DNA from: PALSA-612 sp963776735
GTDB taxonomy: Bacteria > Actinomycetota > Thermoleophilia > Gaiellales > Gaiellaceae
Direction: 5' to 3'
Length of the DNA stretch: 64,000 nt
Assembly: GCA_963776735.1 (NCBI GenBank)
Contig: CAVZNV010000005.1
Span: 10,000 to 73,999, forward strand
Shown here: positions 8,032-16,167 of the stretch, piece by piece
How positions within the stretch are numbered: the stretch's first letter is position 1
How the letters are laid out: every line of letters begins with the position of its first letter
Notes under the pieces: model-generated
Databases searched by the model: none
What the model was told of the DNA's origin: nothing
What the model saw: the letters and a program-made list of their open reading frames with translations, nothing else
Made by a program: the position numbers and the translations under genes

Positions 8032-9156
8032 CTACCGAGCGGGGACGCCGTGCAGCGAGCCGCCGATCGAGCCACCGTCGCCGATCGTCAGGTCGAACCC
8101 GACCCGGTACGACCGGCCCGACGGGTCATGGACGTCGGCGACGACGTGGGAGCCCTCGAGCCCGATCACCGTGCCCGACGACCACGCCGGCGCACCGGCC
8201 GGCAGCAGCCCGACGACGCTGTCCGTCATCTGCACGCCCCCGCCGTCGACCGGGAACCCGCGCAGGGCGAGGTGGATGCGCCCGTGGAAGTCGCCGTTCG
8301 CCCTGCCGTCGATCGTGACGACGACGAGGCCGCGGCCGGTCTGGGTTTCACCGATCCGGCCCGTCAGCCTGGAGGTGAAGCGCCCCGGTGGGAGCGAGGC
8401 CGACGGGGTCGTCGTCGACGTGCGCGCAGGCTTGCGGAGCGAGACCGGCGTCCCGGCCGCCGCCTGCACGTGGCCGAGCAGGCTCGCCGGCGTGCCGGCC
8501 CGTGCTGCCCAGCCCGCGGCGAGCGGGCCGTTGTTCGCCCAGACGAGCAGCCCGACCGCGACCCCGATCGTCCCGAGCGTCGCGCCGGCCCGGATCGCCG
8601 GGTCCGCGTCCCGCGACTCGAGCAGCCGCCACAGCACCGCGGCGACCACCGCGACGCCGCAGACGACGCCGAGGAAGAGCATCCAGCCGGACTTCGCGTC
8701 GCTGCCCGTGCCGAGCGAGTGCATCATCGCCACGGGCCAGGAGGCGTACGCGAGCCAGTGCACGGCCTTCCACGCACGCGTGCCGATCCGGCGGCGGAGG
8801 AAGCTGGTCACGATCAGCGCCAGCAGGAAGTCGAACGCGACCGTGCCCATCCCGAGCCAGAACGGCCGGTACGGCGAGAGGAAGGGGATGAACGTGTCGA
8901 CGAGGCCGATCGGCGCGAACGAGTCGGCGATCGTCGTGATCACGTGGACGATCGTGAACACGAGCGCGAGCAGCGTCACGTTCCGGTGCAGGCCGTAGAC
9001 GAGGAAACGCGGCCAGCGGTCGGTCTTCCAGCGCGTCGTGTTCGCGACGCCGAGCACGACCGAGGCGGTCAGCAGGAGCAGCGCGACGGCGCCGGAGGCT
9101 CGGGTCAGGTACCACAGCTCCTTGCCGTTGTTCGACGCTGCGAGGACGAGGGTCAC
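8032..9156 (-). CDS. ferric-reductase-like transmembrane protein, copy 1, with large exported C-terminal domain
   Basis: A 374-residue protein. The first 215 residues or so form a membrane domain of six or seven helices with two histidine pairs: HRNVTLLALVFTIVH (spacing 14) and HWLAYASWPVAMMH (spacing 13), then GTGSD. Such pairs ligate two b hemes in the ferric reductase/YedZ/NOX superfamily. The C-terminal 150 residues are a non-membrane beta-rich domain (RGLVVVTIDGRANGDFHGRIH) with no motif I recognise and no FAD/NAD(P) reductase signature. It overlaps the upstream proline-rich gene by four bases. Two shorter homologues lie at 12599 and 16164. I infer it moves electrons across the membrane; the electron acceptor is unknown. 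Confidence 0.85.
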   Translation of the reverse strand: MTLVLAASNNGKELWYLTRASGAVALLLLTASVVLGVANTTRWKTDRWPRFLVYGLHRNVTLLALVFTIVHVITTIADSFAPIGLVDTFIPFLSPYRPFWLGMGTVAFDFLLALIVTSFLRRRIGTRAWKAVHWLAYASWPVAMMHSLGTGSDAKSGWMLFLGVVCGVAVVAAVLWRLLESRDADPAIRAGATLGTIGVAVGLLVWANNGPLAAGWAARAGTPASLLGHVQAAAGTPVSLRKPARTSTTTPSASLPPGRFTSRLTGRIGETQTGRGLVVVTIDGRANGDFHGRIHLALRGFPVDGGGVQMTDSVVGLLPAGAPAWSSGTVIGLEGSHVVADVHDPSGRSYRVGFDLTIGDGGSIGGSLHGVPAR

Positions 9157-9566
9157 GATCCTCCGGAGGACGTGACCGGCGGCGCGTAGGACTGGACGGG
9201 CGGCGCGGGCGGCGGCTGCGGTGCCGGCTGCGGGCTCGGCTGCGGTGCCGGCGCCGGCTGCGGGCTCGGCTGCGGCGAGGAAGCAGGCGGCGAGGAGTTC
9301 TGGTCGCTCTGGGCCGGGAGCGGCGGAAGCGACGGCGGCGGCGGGACCTTCTTCACCTTCTTCGCCGGCACGGCGGGCCGGCGCGGAGTGACTACTCGGC
9401 GCAGAACGCGCTTGTGATGCCCGGAGTTGCTCGCCGCGGCGAGCCCGGCGAAGACGGCGGTGAGCACGGCCGTCAGCAGGCCGATGCGCCGCGTGACACG
9501 GTGCAACCGCTGGAGGCCTGCGTTGCGGGCGTGCATCCTGGCCCGTCGCTCACGCGCAGTCGGCAC
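9153..9566 (-). CDS. small membrane-anchored proline-rich protein
   Basis: A 137-residue protein with a basic N-terminus, one transmembrane helix (about 28-47, IGLLTAVLTAVFAGLAAA), a basic stretch and then a long Pro/Gln/Ala repeat (PQPSPQPAPAPQ type) likely to span the cell wall. The stop overlaps the start of the copy-1 reductase-like gene, so the two are coupled. It belongs to a set of short anchored proteins next to all three reductase-like genes. It has no catalytic motif; a scaffold or spacer role is inference. Confidence 0.7.
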   Translation of the reverse strand: MPTARERRARMHARNAGLQRLHRVTRRIGLLTAVLTAVFAGLAAASNSGHHKRVLRRVVTPRRPAVPAKKVKKVPPPPSLPPLPAQSDQNSSPPASSPQPSPQPAPAPQPSPQPAPQPPPAPPVQSYAPPVTSSGGS

Positions 9567-9654
9567 GGCTCCAGTGGAGCAACGCTGTATGAGCGAAGAA
9601 TGAGACTTACGGCATCAGCGTCGCGCTGAAGACGATCACGCGACTGAAGCGCAA

Positions 9655-11079
9655 CTACAGGCGGACGGCCGTCGTCTCCGGGCGCGGTGCCTCACGCGAC
9701 GGAGTCGCGCGCTCGAGCGCGATCCACACGTCTGCGCCGCCGCCCGGGCGCTCGGACACGCCCGCCTCGCCCCCGTGCGCACGGGCGATCACGTCGACGA
9801 TCGCGAGACCGAGACCCGTTCCGCTACGGCCGCGCGACTCGTCCGAGCGGCTGAAGCGGTCGAACGCGAGCACCGCGAATCCGGGCGGGAAGCCGGGCCC
9901 GTCGTCGAGCACGTGGAGCTCGACGAGCGCCCCTCGCTCTCGAGCCGAGAGCTCGACCGGCCCGGCGCCGTGGCGGAGCGCGTTCTCGACCAGATTCCCG
10001 AGCGCCTGCTCGATGCGTGCCGGATCGGCCAGCACGGCCAGGCTCCCCGGCGCACCGGCCACGCGCACCTCGCGTCCCTCCTCGGCAGCCCGGGCCGTAA
10101 ACCTGTCCGCTGTCGACCCGAGGAGCTCGTCGACCTCGAGCCGCTCGGGCCGGACCGGCAGGCCGCTCTGGTCCGAGTGGGCGATCAGGAGCAGATCCTC
10201 GGCGAGCCGGGTCAGCCGCTCGGTTTCCTCGGCCGCCGAACGGAGCGCCTCCTCGAGCTCGGCGTGCGAGCGAGGGCGCCGCAGCGCCAACTCGAGCTCG
10301 GTCCTGAGCAGCGCGAGCGGCGTGCGCAGCTCGTGGCTCGCATCGGCGACGAAGCGCCGTTCGTGCTCGATGGACGCCTCGAGCCGTCCGAGCATCTGGT
10401 TCAGCGTGTACGCAAGGCGGCTGATCTCGTCGTGGCTCGGCGGCACGGGCAGACGCAGGCCGGGCGTCGCCGCCGAGATCGCCGAGGCGCGCCGACGCAT
10501 CGACTCGACCGGCCGCAACGCCGCCGCGGTCACGGCGTAGCCGGCGAGCGAGGCGAGCAGGAGCGCGATCGCCCCGCCGAGCGCGAGCTCGACGAGCAGC
10601 CGGTTGAGCGTGTCCTCGCGCGCGGAGAGCGAGCTCGCCTGGACGAGCACGAGCGACCGGCCACCGTTCGTGACCGGGATCGCCAGCACGCGCCAGTCGG
10701 AGGTTCGGCCCTTGAGGTCGGTCGTCTCGAGAAGGTGCTTTCCGGCCAGGACTTGCGCGACCGTCGAACGGCCGACGAGCGGCCCGATCCCGGTCGGCGA
10801 CGAGCGGACGACGTTTCCGCTCGGGTCGAGGAGCTGGCCGAGCGTCTCGCCCCTGGCGCTGTCCGGGTCGACGAGCTCGAAGTCCAGGTCGTGCTCGAGA
10901 TCGGCCCGCTTCAGATGGCCCGCGGTCTCGGCGGTCCCCCCGCGGAGCGCCGTGTCCACCGACGACAGCAGCGTGTTGCCGACGCGCACATACACGAAGA
11001 AGCCGACCGCCGCGAGCACGACGGCCATGACCGTCGCGAACGCGAGCGTCAGCCGCAGCCGGAGCGAGAGCCTGGTCAT
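9655..11079 (-). CDS. membrane sensor histidine kinase (HAMP, HisKA)
   Basis: A 474-residue kinase with helix 1 at about 9-32, an extracytoplasmic sensor region (about 33-160), helix 2 at about 160-185, HAMP, HisKA with His249 in FVADASHELRTPL and HATPase_c (NLVENALRHG, DDGPGF, GTGLGLAIV). The ATG at 11079 directly follows the stop of the response regulator gene. The pair sits between the cytochrome c gene and the first reductase-like module on the same strand, so it probably controls one or both. The sensor region has no cysteine or histidine cluster that would name the signal. Confidence 0.93.
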   Translation of the reverse strand: MTRLSLRLRLTLAFATVMAVVLAAVGFFVYVRVGNTLLSSVDTALRGGTAETAGHLKRADLEHDLDFELVDPDSARGETLGQLLDPSGNVVRSSPTGIGPLVGRSTVAQVLAGKHLLETTDLKGRTSDWRVLAIPVTNGGRSLVLVQASSLSAREDTLNRLLVELALGGAIALLLASLAGYAVTAAALRPVESMRRRASAISAATPGLRLPVPPSHDEISRLAYTLNQMLGRLEASIEHERRFVADASHELRTPLALLRTELELALRRPRSHAELEEALRSAAEETERLTRLAEDLLLIAHSDQSGLPVRPERLEVDELLGSTADRFTARAAEEGREVRVAGAPGSLAVLADPARIEQALGNLVENALRHGAGPVELSARERGALVELHVLDDGPGFPPGFAVLAFDRFSRSDESRGRSGTGLGLAIVDVIARAHGGEAGVSERPGGGADVWIALERATPSREAPRPETTAVRL

Positions 11080-11757
11080 CTACCCTGCATCTTCGCGAAG
11101 CCGGTACCCGGCGCCGCGGACGGTCTCGAGCGCATTGCGGCCGAACGGGCGGTCGATCTTCTCCCGCAGGTAGCGGACGTAGACGTCGACGAGGTTCGAC
11201 CGCCGCTCGTAGCCCATGTCCCAGGCGGCATCCAGGAGCTGCGTGCGCGAGAGGATCTGCCCGCGGCGCCGCATGAACTCCTCCAGCAGCGCGAACTCCT
11301 TCGTCGAGAGCTGGAGCTCGACGTCGCCGCGCCACGCTCGGCGCTCCGCGGGGTCGAGCCGCAGGTCGCCGACCTCGATGACCGCGGGCCGCTCGACCGG
11401 CGTGCGCCGCCGCAGCGCGCGCAGCCGGGCGAGCAGCTCGGAGAACGCGAACGGCTTGACGAGGTAGTCGTCGGCGCCCGCGTCGAGCCCGACCACGCGG
11501 TCGTCGACGGCGTCGCGGGCGGTCAGGAGCAGGATCGGCGTCCAGACCTCCTGGCGCCGCAGTTCGCGGCAGACCGAGAAGCCGTCGCCACCCGGAAGCA
11601 TGACGTCGAGCAGGATCGCGTCATACGGCGCGGCGCGGGCCATCCAGAGGGCGTCCTCGCCGCGTCCGGTCACGTCGACGGCGTGCCCCTCCTCACGCAG
11701 GCCGCGCTGGAGCAGCCGCGCCATCTTCTCCTCGTCCTCGACCACGAGCACGCGCAT
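11080..11757 (-). CDS. OmpR-family response regulator
   Basis: A 225-residue regulator. The receiver domain has EDEE at 7-10 and phospho-acceptor Asp51 in ILLDVMLP; a winged-helix DNA-binding domain occupies about 125-222 (ELQLSTKEFALLEEFMRRRG, RSNLVDVYVRYLREKI, VRGAGYRL). It is transcribed before and directly abuts its kinase gene. The 58 bases upstream to the cytochrome c gene are short for an independent promoter, so read-through from the cytochrome c unit is possible. Confidence 0.94.
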   Translation of the reverse strand: MRVLVVEDEEKMARLLQRGLREEGHAVDVTGRGEDALWMARAAPYDAILLDVMLPGGDGFSVCRELRRQEVWTPILLLTARDAVDDRVVGLDAGADDYLVKPFAFSELLARLRALRRRTPVERPAVIEVGDLRLDPAERRAWRGDVELQLSTKEFALLEEFMRRRGQILSRTQLLDAAWDMGYERRSNLVDVYVRYLREKIDRPFGRNALETVRGAGYRLREDAG

Positions 11758-11815
11758 GTACGTATTGTCCCTCGCAGACGATGAGCCGCCGATGAAGGGG
11801 CTCCCTCCGGCTACG

Positions 11816-12586
11816 TCAGCCGGTCTTCAGCGTCTTGATGTAGGCGACGAGAGCGTCGAGCCGGTCGGGTGGGATGATGCCGCCCCAGTGCGGCATGCTG
11901 ACGATCGGCGCGCGGCCGATCACGCTGCCAGACACGATCACGTCCTTGATCTTCGCGTCCGTGTCGAACTGCTTGAAGAAGTCGGCGCCGGACAGCGGCG
12001 GGATCGACTTGTCGGGCGACTGCGGATTGGGCACGCCGCCGAGGCCGTTCGGGCCGTGGCAGTTGATGCAGCCGTAGAGCGAGTAGAGCGCCTGGCCCTC
12101 GACGGCCTGTCCTTGCCCCTGGGGGACGACGACCGGCGTCGCCGTCGGCACCTTCGGCAGGCCGGCATGGATGTAGGCGACGAGATCATCGACCTGGCGT
12201 GTCGAGATCACCTGGCCCCAGACCGGCATGTACGGATGGGTCGGGTTCGCCGACTCGCCGAGCCCGTGGTTGATGATCTGCGTCAGCTCCGCCGCCGTCA
12301 GGTTCGTGTTCTTGAGCGCCGGCACGTACGGCGAGACGCCGCCGCGGCCGTCCAGCCCGTGGCACTGCGCGCACGCGAAGTTGACGAAGTCGTGGGCCCC
12401 GGCCGCGACCTGCGCACTGACCGTCGTCGCTGTCGGGATCGTCGGCGTGGAGACCGAAGCGGTGGTCGAGTTCTTCGTCGACCGGCCTAGGAAGAAGCCT
12501 CCGAGCAGCGCCGCCGCGATGCACGCCAGCGCGAAGAGGACGAAGGCTGCGGCAGCATTCTCGGGGTCCCGGAAGCGCCGACGCAT
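11816..12586 (-). CDS. membrane-anchored diheme cytochrome c
   Basis: A 256-residue protein with one N-terminal anchor helix (about 13-34), a Thr/Ser linker and two class I cytochrome c domains. Heme sites are Cys72-AQ-Cys75-His76 and Cys173-IN-Cys176-His177; likely axial ligands are Met120 (HPYMPVWG) and Met231 (SMPHWGG). It lies 12 bases after the copy-2 reductase-like gene and is transcribed in the same direction, so it is a likely extracytoplasmic electron partner of that membrane protein. The domain identity is firm; the partner assignment is inference from position. Confidence 0.93.
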   Translation of the reverse strand: MRRRFRDPENAAAAFVLFALACIAAALLGGFFLGRSTKNSTTASVSTPTIPTATTVSAQVAAGAHDFVNFACAQCHGLDGRGGVSPYVPALKNTNLTAAELTQIINHGLGESANPTHPYMPVWGQVISTRQVDDLVAYIHAGLPKVPTATPVVVPQGQGQAVEGQALYSLYGCINCHGPNGLGGVPNPQSPDKSIPPLSGADFFKQFDTDAKIKDVIVSGSVIGRAPIVSMPHWGGIIPPDRLDALVAYIKTLKTG

Positions 12587-12598
12587 CGCGGGATGGTC

Positions 12599-13183
12599 TC
12601 ATGCCTCGCTCGGGCTCGCTTCCGTACTTTTCCGCACGGCTCCCGGCTTGCGCGGCATGAGGATCCGGAACAGCGTCAGCCAGATCACCGGCCCGGCTGC
12701 GAGCGCGATAAGAATCGGCCCGCCGCCGCCCTTCAGGTCGGTACCGCTCGCAAGCGCGTGCCCGAGTGCGAGGACGAACGCGGCGAAGCTGGCGTAGTGC
12801 AGCCGCCGCCAGCCTTTCTGGCCGATCCGCTTCCGCAGACGGAAGGACGCGGCGAGCATCAGCGTCAGCCAGCCGGCGACCACGCCGGCCGCGACGGCTC
12901 CGGGCCGCCACGGCGACGCGAACGGCACGAGTACCGAGGCGACGCGGAAGTGCAGCGTCGGGTCGAAGAGCAAGGCGCCCGCGTGCAGGGCGAGCATCGA
13001 GAGTCCCGTCCACGCGAGCGTCTGGTGCCAGCCGAAGAGCAGCTTCTGGCGGGCCGGCTTGAGCAGTCTCGTGCTCATCGCCAGGCCGAGCCACACCGAC
13101 AGCGTCAGCAGGCCGAAGGCGACGAGACCGGCGGCACGGGCGACGTACCACGCGACGGGCGCATGTGCGAGGAAGGCGTTCAT
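12599..13183 (-). CDS. ferric-reductase-like transmembrane protein, copy 2
   Basis: A 194-residue integral membrane protein with about six helices and the same two histidine pairs as its homologues at 8032 and 16164: HQTLAWTGLSMLALH (spacing 14) and HYASFAAFVLALGH (spacing 13), then ASGTD. It lacks the C-terminal exported domain of copy 1. ATG 13183 is chosen because it overlaps the ApbE stop (ATGA) and starts at the first helix; the upstream in-frame extension is arginine-rich shadow sequence. It probably binds two b hemes and passes electrons to the neighbouring cytochrome c. Confidence 0.88.
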   Translation of the reverse strand: MNAFLAHAPVAWYVARAAGLVAFGLLTLSVWLGLAMSTRLLKPARQKLLFGWHQTLAWTGLSMLALHAGALLFDPTLHFRVASVLVPFASPWRPGAVAAGVVAGWLTLMLAASFRLRKRIGQKGWRRLHYASFAAFVLALGHALASGTDLKGGGGPILIALAAGPVIWLTLFRILMPRKPGAVRKSTEASPSEA

Positions 13184-14124
13184 GCCGCCGCCTTCGCGAG
13201 CAGCGGCAGCGTGCCGAGTGCGACCGGCTCGCCGATCTCCGGGACGTAGAGCGCGCCCAGGTGCGGGAAGCGGGAGAGGTGGGCTTCGGCTGCTCCGGGC
13301 GTGGAGACGGCGAGCGCGGTCGCGTGCGCCTCGGCTTCGGCGGGGTCGGGCGCCACGACGGTGACGGACAGCGGCCCGGCGACGGCGGGGGCGCCGGTCG
13401 CGGGATCGATCAGGTGGTGAAGGCTGCGCCCGGGGCCGAACCGCCGCCGGTCGCGGCCGGACGTTGCAACGCCGCCGGCGTCGAGCGCGAGCGTGCCCAG
13501 CGTCTCGCCGGGACGGCGAGGGTCGGCGATCGCGACGCGCCAGGGGCCGCTGTCGGGCGTGCGCCCGGCGAGCGCGACGTCGCCGCCGAGATCGACGAGC
13601 GCGCCGGGGAGCCCAGGCCACGCCCAGTGCATGGCGAAGAGTGCGCGACCCGCGGAGAACCCCTTGCCGATACCGCCCAGATCGACCGCGGCCCCCTTCT
13701 CGACGCGTGCGCGGCCGCGGTCGACGTCCAGCTCGACCTCGGCGCCTGCACGCCAGCCGGCGGCCGTCCGGGCGGGGCGCTCGTCCAGCTCGTCGAAGGT
13801 CCGGTCGTAGCCGGCCGCGACGAGGGCGGGCAGGATCGTCGGGTCGTAGCGCCCACCGGTGTCCTCACGTGCGCGCAGCGCCGCCGAGAGCGCGTCGACG
13901 AGCCGTGCGTCGACCTCCACCCACTCGCCCTCCCCGGCGTTCAGCCGCGAGAGGTCGCTCGCCGGGCGGAAACGGGAGAGCGCCTGCTCGCACGCCTCGA
14001 CCTCGTCTCGCCCGGCGGCGAGCGCCTGGTCGGCCTCGCGTCCGTCGAGCGTTCGGACAGTGACCGCGAGCGCGCAGGTCGTCCCCATGGCCCGGAAGGG
14101 CCGCTCGATCAGCCGGCCGATCAT
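13180..14124 (-). CDS. apbE: FAD:protein FMN transferase
   Basis: A 314-residue ApbE-family flavin transferase, which attaches FMN to a Thr/Ser of exported target proteins using FAD. Family motifs include the N-terminal FRAMGTTCAL, the FAD-binding ALSRFRPASDLSRLN, VDLGGIGKG (about 147-155), LVDLGGDVA and LHHLIDPATG. The start overlaps the stop of the small protein upstream, and its own stop overlaps the copy-2 reductase-like start, so translation of the three is coupled. It lacks the lipoprotein signal many family members have, so it may act in the cytoplasm or stay associated with the complex. No clear flavinylation site (D-x-x-S/T-G-A-T) was seen in neighbouring proteins. Confidence 0.93.
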   Translation of the reverse strand: MIGRLIERPFRAMGTTCALAVTVRTLDGREADQALAAGRDEVEACEQALSRFRPASDLSRLNAGEGEWVEVDARLVDALSAALRAREDTGGRYDPTILPALVAAGYDRTFDELDERPARTAAGWRAGAEVELDVDRGRARVEKGAAVDLGGIGKGFSAGRALFAMHWAWPGLPGALVDLGGDVALAGRTPDSGPWRVAIADPRRPGETLGTLALDAGGVATSGRDRRRFGPGRSLHHLIDPATGAPAVAGPLSVTVVAPDPAEAEAHATALAVSTPGAAEAHLSRFPHLGALYVPEIGEPVALGTLPLLAKAAA

Positions 14125-14336
14125 ACCGGCGGCGCCGGGGAGGTCTGGGTGGTCGCATGCGGAGCGGCCGCCTGGACGACGACCAGCTGCTGCTTGCCGT
14201 TCTTGCCCTTGACGACCATGACCGTCGGAGCCGCGCCGGTCACGGGCGCAGGCGCCTGTGCGCGCGTCCAGGCGAGGACGCCGACGATCGCGATCGTCGC
14301 CCAGACGCTGACCACGGTGGCCCATACGCGGCGCAT
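14121..14336 (-). CDS. small single-pass membrane protein in the apbE operon
   Basis: A 71-residue protein with one N-terminal helix (about 4-22, VWATVVSVWATIAIVGVLAW) and a short exported Ala/Pro/Thr tail containing VMVVKGKNGKQQLVVVQ. It shares a four-base overlap with apbE downstream and a one-base TGATG overlap with the 57-residue gene upstream. It resembles the other short anchored proteins of this region in size and layout. No function is recognised. Confidence 0.72.
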   Translation of the reverse strand: MRRVWATVVSVWATIAIVGVLAWTRAQAPAPVTGAAPTVMVVKGKNGKQQLVVVQAAAPHATTQTSPAPPV

Positions 14337-14509
14337 CAGTCGTCACCTCTCTCGTGATACGCGGGCGCGGGCGCAACCTGAGCGGCGACGACCGGGGAGG
14401 CGGACCGGGGAGACACCCCGCGCGACATGCCGGCGACCGCCCCGACCGCGGTGACGACGGTCAGGGCGAGTGCGCCCGCGAGCGCGAGGGCCTGGCGGCG
14501 GGACTTCAT
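14336..14509 (-). CDS. small membrane-anchored protein with His/Asp tail
   Basis: A 57-residue protein: a basic start (MKSRRQALAL), one hydrophobic helix (ALAGALALTVVTAVGAVAG) and an exported tail ending YHERGDD. ATG 14509 is preferred over one 24 bases upstream because a GAAAGGAA ribosome-binding site lies just before it. It heads the unit that continues through apbE, copy-2 reductase-like protein and cytochrome c. The charged His-containing end resembles that of the 70-residue protein at 14613. Confidence 0.65.
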   Translation of the reverse strand: MKSRRQALALAGALALTVVTAVGAVAGMSRGVSPRSASPVVAAQVAPAPAYHERGDD

Positions 14510-14612
14510 GGGAGTTCCTTTCTCGAGATTCATGACGCTTCAGTTCTAGGCGGCCCCGGGTTAAGGCCGGGCCAAGTCCCGGTCACGAATCCGGAACGGC
14601 AAGTAAAGGACG

Positions 14613-14825
14613 TCAGTCGTCGTGCTGCTCGTGCTCGCCTCTCGCGGGCGGCAGCACCACCGGCCGTAGCGGAGCGATCGCCGGCGTGGTTGCGATCACG
14701 GTGGCCCGCGGGCTCAGATGGCCCGGGCCGCCGGAGCCCGTCGCCACGCCGAGCAGCACGACGTTCGCGACGACCGTCGCAGCCACGGCGAGGGCGAGCA
14801 CGAGGCCGACACGAAGCAGGGTCAC
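14613..14825 (-). CDS. small membrane-anchored protein with His/Asp/Glu tail
   Basis: A 70-residue protein beginning at GTG 14825, which overlaps the stop of the FAD-dependent reductase (GTGA). It has one helix (LRVGLVLALAVAATVVANVVLL) and an exported tail that ends ARGEHEQHDD. The gene is last in the copy-3 module. The acidic and histidine-rich end could bind metal, but this is only suggestive. No family is recognised. Confidence 0.62.
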   Translation of the reverse strand: MTLLRVGLVLALAVAATVVANVVLLGVATGSGGPGHLSPRATVIATTPAIAPLRPVVLPPARGEHEQHDD

Positions 14826-15961
14826 GCCGCGAGCTCCCGGCGCAAGGCCGCCGCCTCCCGAGGCCGGTTTGCGAGCAGCCCGGCCACGAGCTCGCCCTCC
14901 GCGTCGAGGTAGCGGACGCGGAACGAGCCCGAGTCGCCGTCGAGTTCGGCCCGCGTCCATCCCTCGCCATGTCCGACGTACTGCAGGCGAAGACCGAGCT
15001 GGTCGGACCAGAAGAACGGTGGATCGTCGTGCGGCTCGTCGCGGCCCACGATCGCGTGGGCGACCGCAGCGCCCTGACCGGCCGCGCTCGTCCAGTGCTC
15101 GACGCGGATCCGCCGTCCGAGGGCAGGCCGCCAGGTCGAGGCGGCGTCGCCGCAGGCGTAGACGCCGGGAAGCGACGTGCGCCCGCACGCGTCGGTCGGA
15201 ATGCCGCCGGCGCCCGTGGGCGTTCCGACGGGCGCGATCGGCGCCGCACCGATGCCGAGCACGGCCGTGTCGCAGTCGAGCTCGCACCCGTCCGTGAGCA
15301 GGACGCCGCGAACGCGATCGCCGGGTCCGCGTCGAAAGGAGGCGAGCCCCGCGCCGAGCCGCAGCTCGACGCCCTGTTCGCGGTAGCGGTCGGCGATGAG
15401 CCCGCCGGCCTGGCGGCCGAGCACGCGCTCCAGCGGCACCTCGGCCGCCTCGATCACGGCCACGTCGACGCCGAGCGACGCCGCCGACGTCGCCACCTCG
15501 CCGCCGATGAATCCCGCGCCGACGATGACGAGACGACGGCCGGGCCGCAGCTCGCGGCGGAGGGCGAGCGCGTCGGCGAGTGTGCGGAGCACGTGCACGC
15601 CTCGAGGCAGATCGGGCAACGTGCGCGCCCGCGCGCCGGTCGCGAGCACGAGGCTCGTCCAGGGCAGGATCCGGCTGTCCGCGGTGACGGCGGTTCGGGC
15701 ACGCGAGTCGATGCGGTCGACGCGCGTGCCCGTGAGCAGCTCGATCTCCAGCTCGGCCCAGAATCCGTCCGGCCTGAGCGCGAGGTCGGTCGGCTCCTTC
15801 ATGCCGGCGAGCAGCTCCTTCGAGAGCGCCGGACGTTCGTAGGGTGGAGCGGGTTCCTCGCCGACCAGGAGCACGCGTCCGTTGAAGCCCTGCGCTCGGA
15901 GCGTCTCCGCGCAGCGTGCTCCGGCCAGGCCGGCGCCGACGATGACGACGGTGTCGCGCAT
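14822..15961 (-). CDS. FAD-dependent ferredoxin reductase-like oxidoreductase
   Basis: A 379-residue flavoprotein of the BphA4/ferredoxin-NAD(P) reductase class. It has an N-terminal FAD-binding GxGxxG (VVIVGAGLAGARCAETL), ATG motif SLVLATGAR, a second nucleotide-binding motif VIVGAGFIGGEVA for NAD(P)H, GVYACGDAAS, and a C-terminal reductase domain. ATG 15961 sits two bases after the ferredoxin stop. Next to the ferredoxin, it should transfer electrons from NAD(P)H to that protein or in reverse. This gives the copy-3 reductase-like module a cytoplasmic electron input, unlike the other two modules. Confidence 0.92.
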   Translation of the reverse strand: MRDTVVIVGAGLAGARCAETLRAQGFNGRVLLVGEEPAPPYERPALSKELLAGMKEPTDLALRPDGFWAELEIELLTGTRVDRIDSRARTAVTADSRILPWTSLVLATGARARTLPDLPRGVHVLRTLADALALRRELRPGRRLVIVGAGFIGGEVATSAASLGVDVAVIEAAEVPLERVLGRQAGGLIADRYREQGVELRLGAGLASFRRGPGDRVRGVLLTDGCELDCDTAVLGIGAAPIAPVGTPTGAGGIPTDACGRTSLPGVYACGDAASTWRPALGRRIRVEHWTSAAGQGAAVAHAIVGRDEPHDDPPFFWSDQLGLRLQYVGHGEGWTRAELDGDSGSFRVRYLDAEGELVAGLLANRPREAAALRRELAA

Positions 15962-15963
15962 CG

Positions 15964-16167
15964 TCAGGCCGCCTGCTCTTCGATCTCGATCACGGTGATC
16001 GCGCCCATCGGGCACGCGTCCGCGGCGTCGAGCACGCGAGGGTCGGTGCTGGTCGCGACGGCGACAGCGACTCCGTTCTCGAGCCGGAACACATCCTCCG
16101 CCTCGTCCACGCAGGCGCCGAAGCCCGAGCAGAGGGAGCGGTCGATCTCGATGCGGTACAGGGTCAT
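15964..16167 (-). CDS. three-cysteine [3Fe-4S]-type ferredoxin
   Basis: A 67-residue ferredoxin of the kind that serves cytochrome P450 or mono-oxygenase systems. Cysteines are at 13, 19 and 52 (LCSGFGACVDEAEDVF and ACPMGAI). The position of the usual second ligand is a Phe, so only three cysteines can bind a cluster, consistent with [3Fe-4S]. A strong AAAGGAGG site precedes ATG 16167, which also overlaps the reductase-like stop. It is flanked by a reductase-like membrane gene and an FAD reductase; no P450 is present in the window. Confidence 0.9.
   Translation of the reverse strand: MTLYRIEIDRSLCSGFGACVDEAEDVFRLENGVAVAVATSTDPRVLDAADACPMGAITVIEIEEQAA

Noticed and set aside
9200..9300. Short tandem CCGGCTGCGG-type repeats as a CRISPR or satellite
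   Set aside because: They encode the Pro/Gln/Ala repeats of the anchored protein at 9153, with no spacers.
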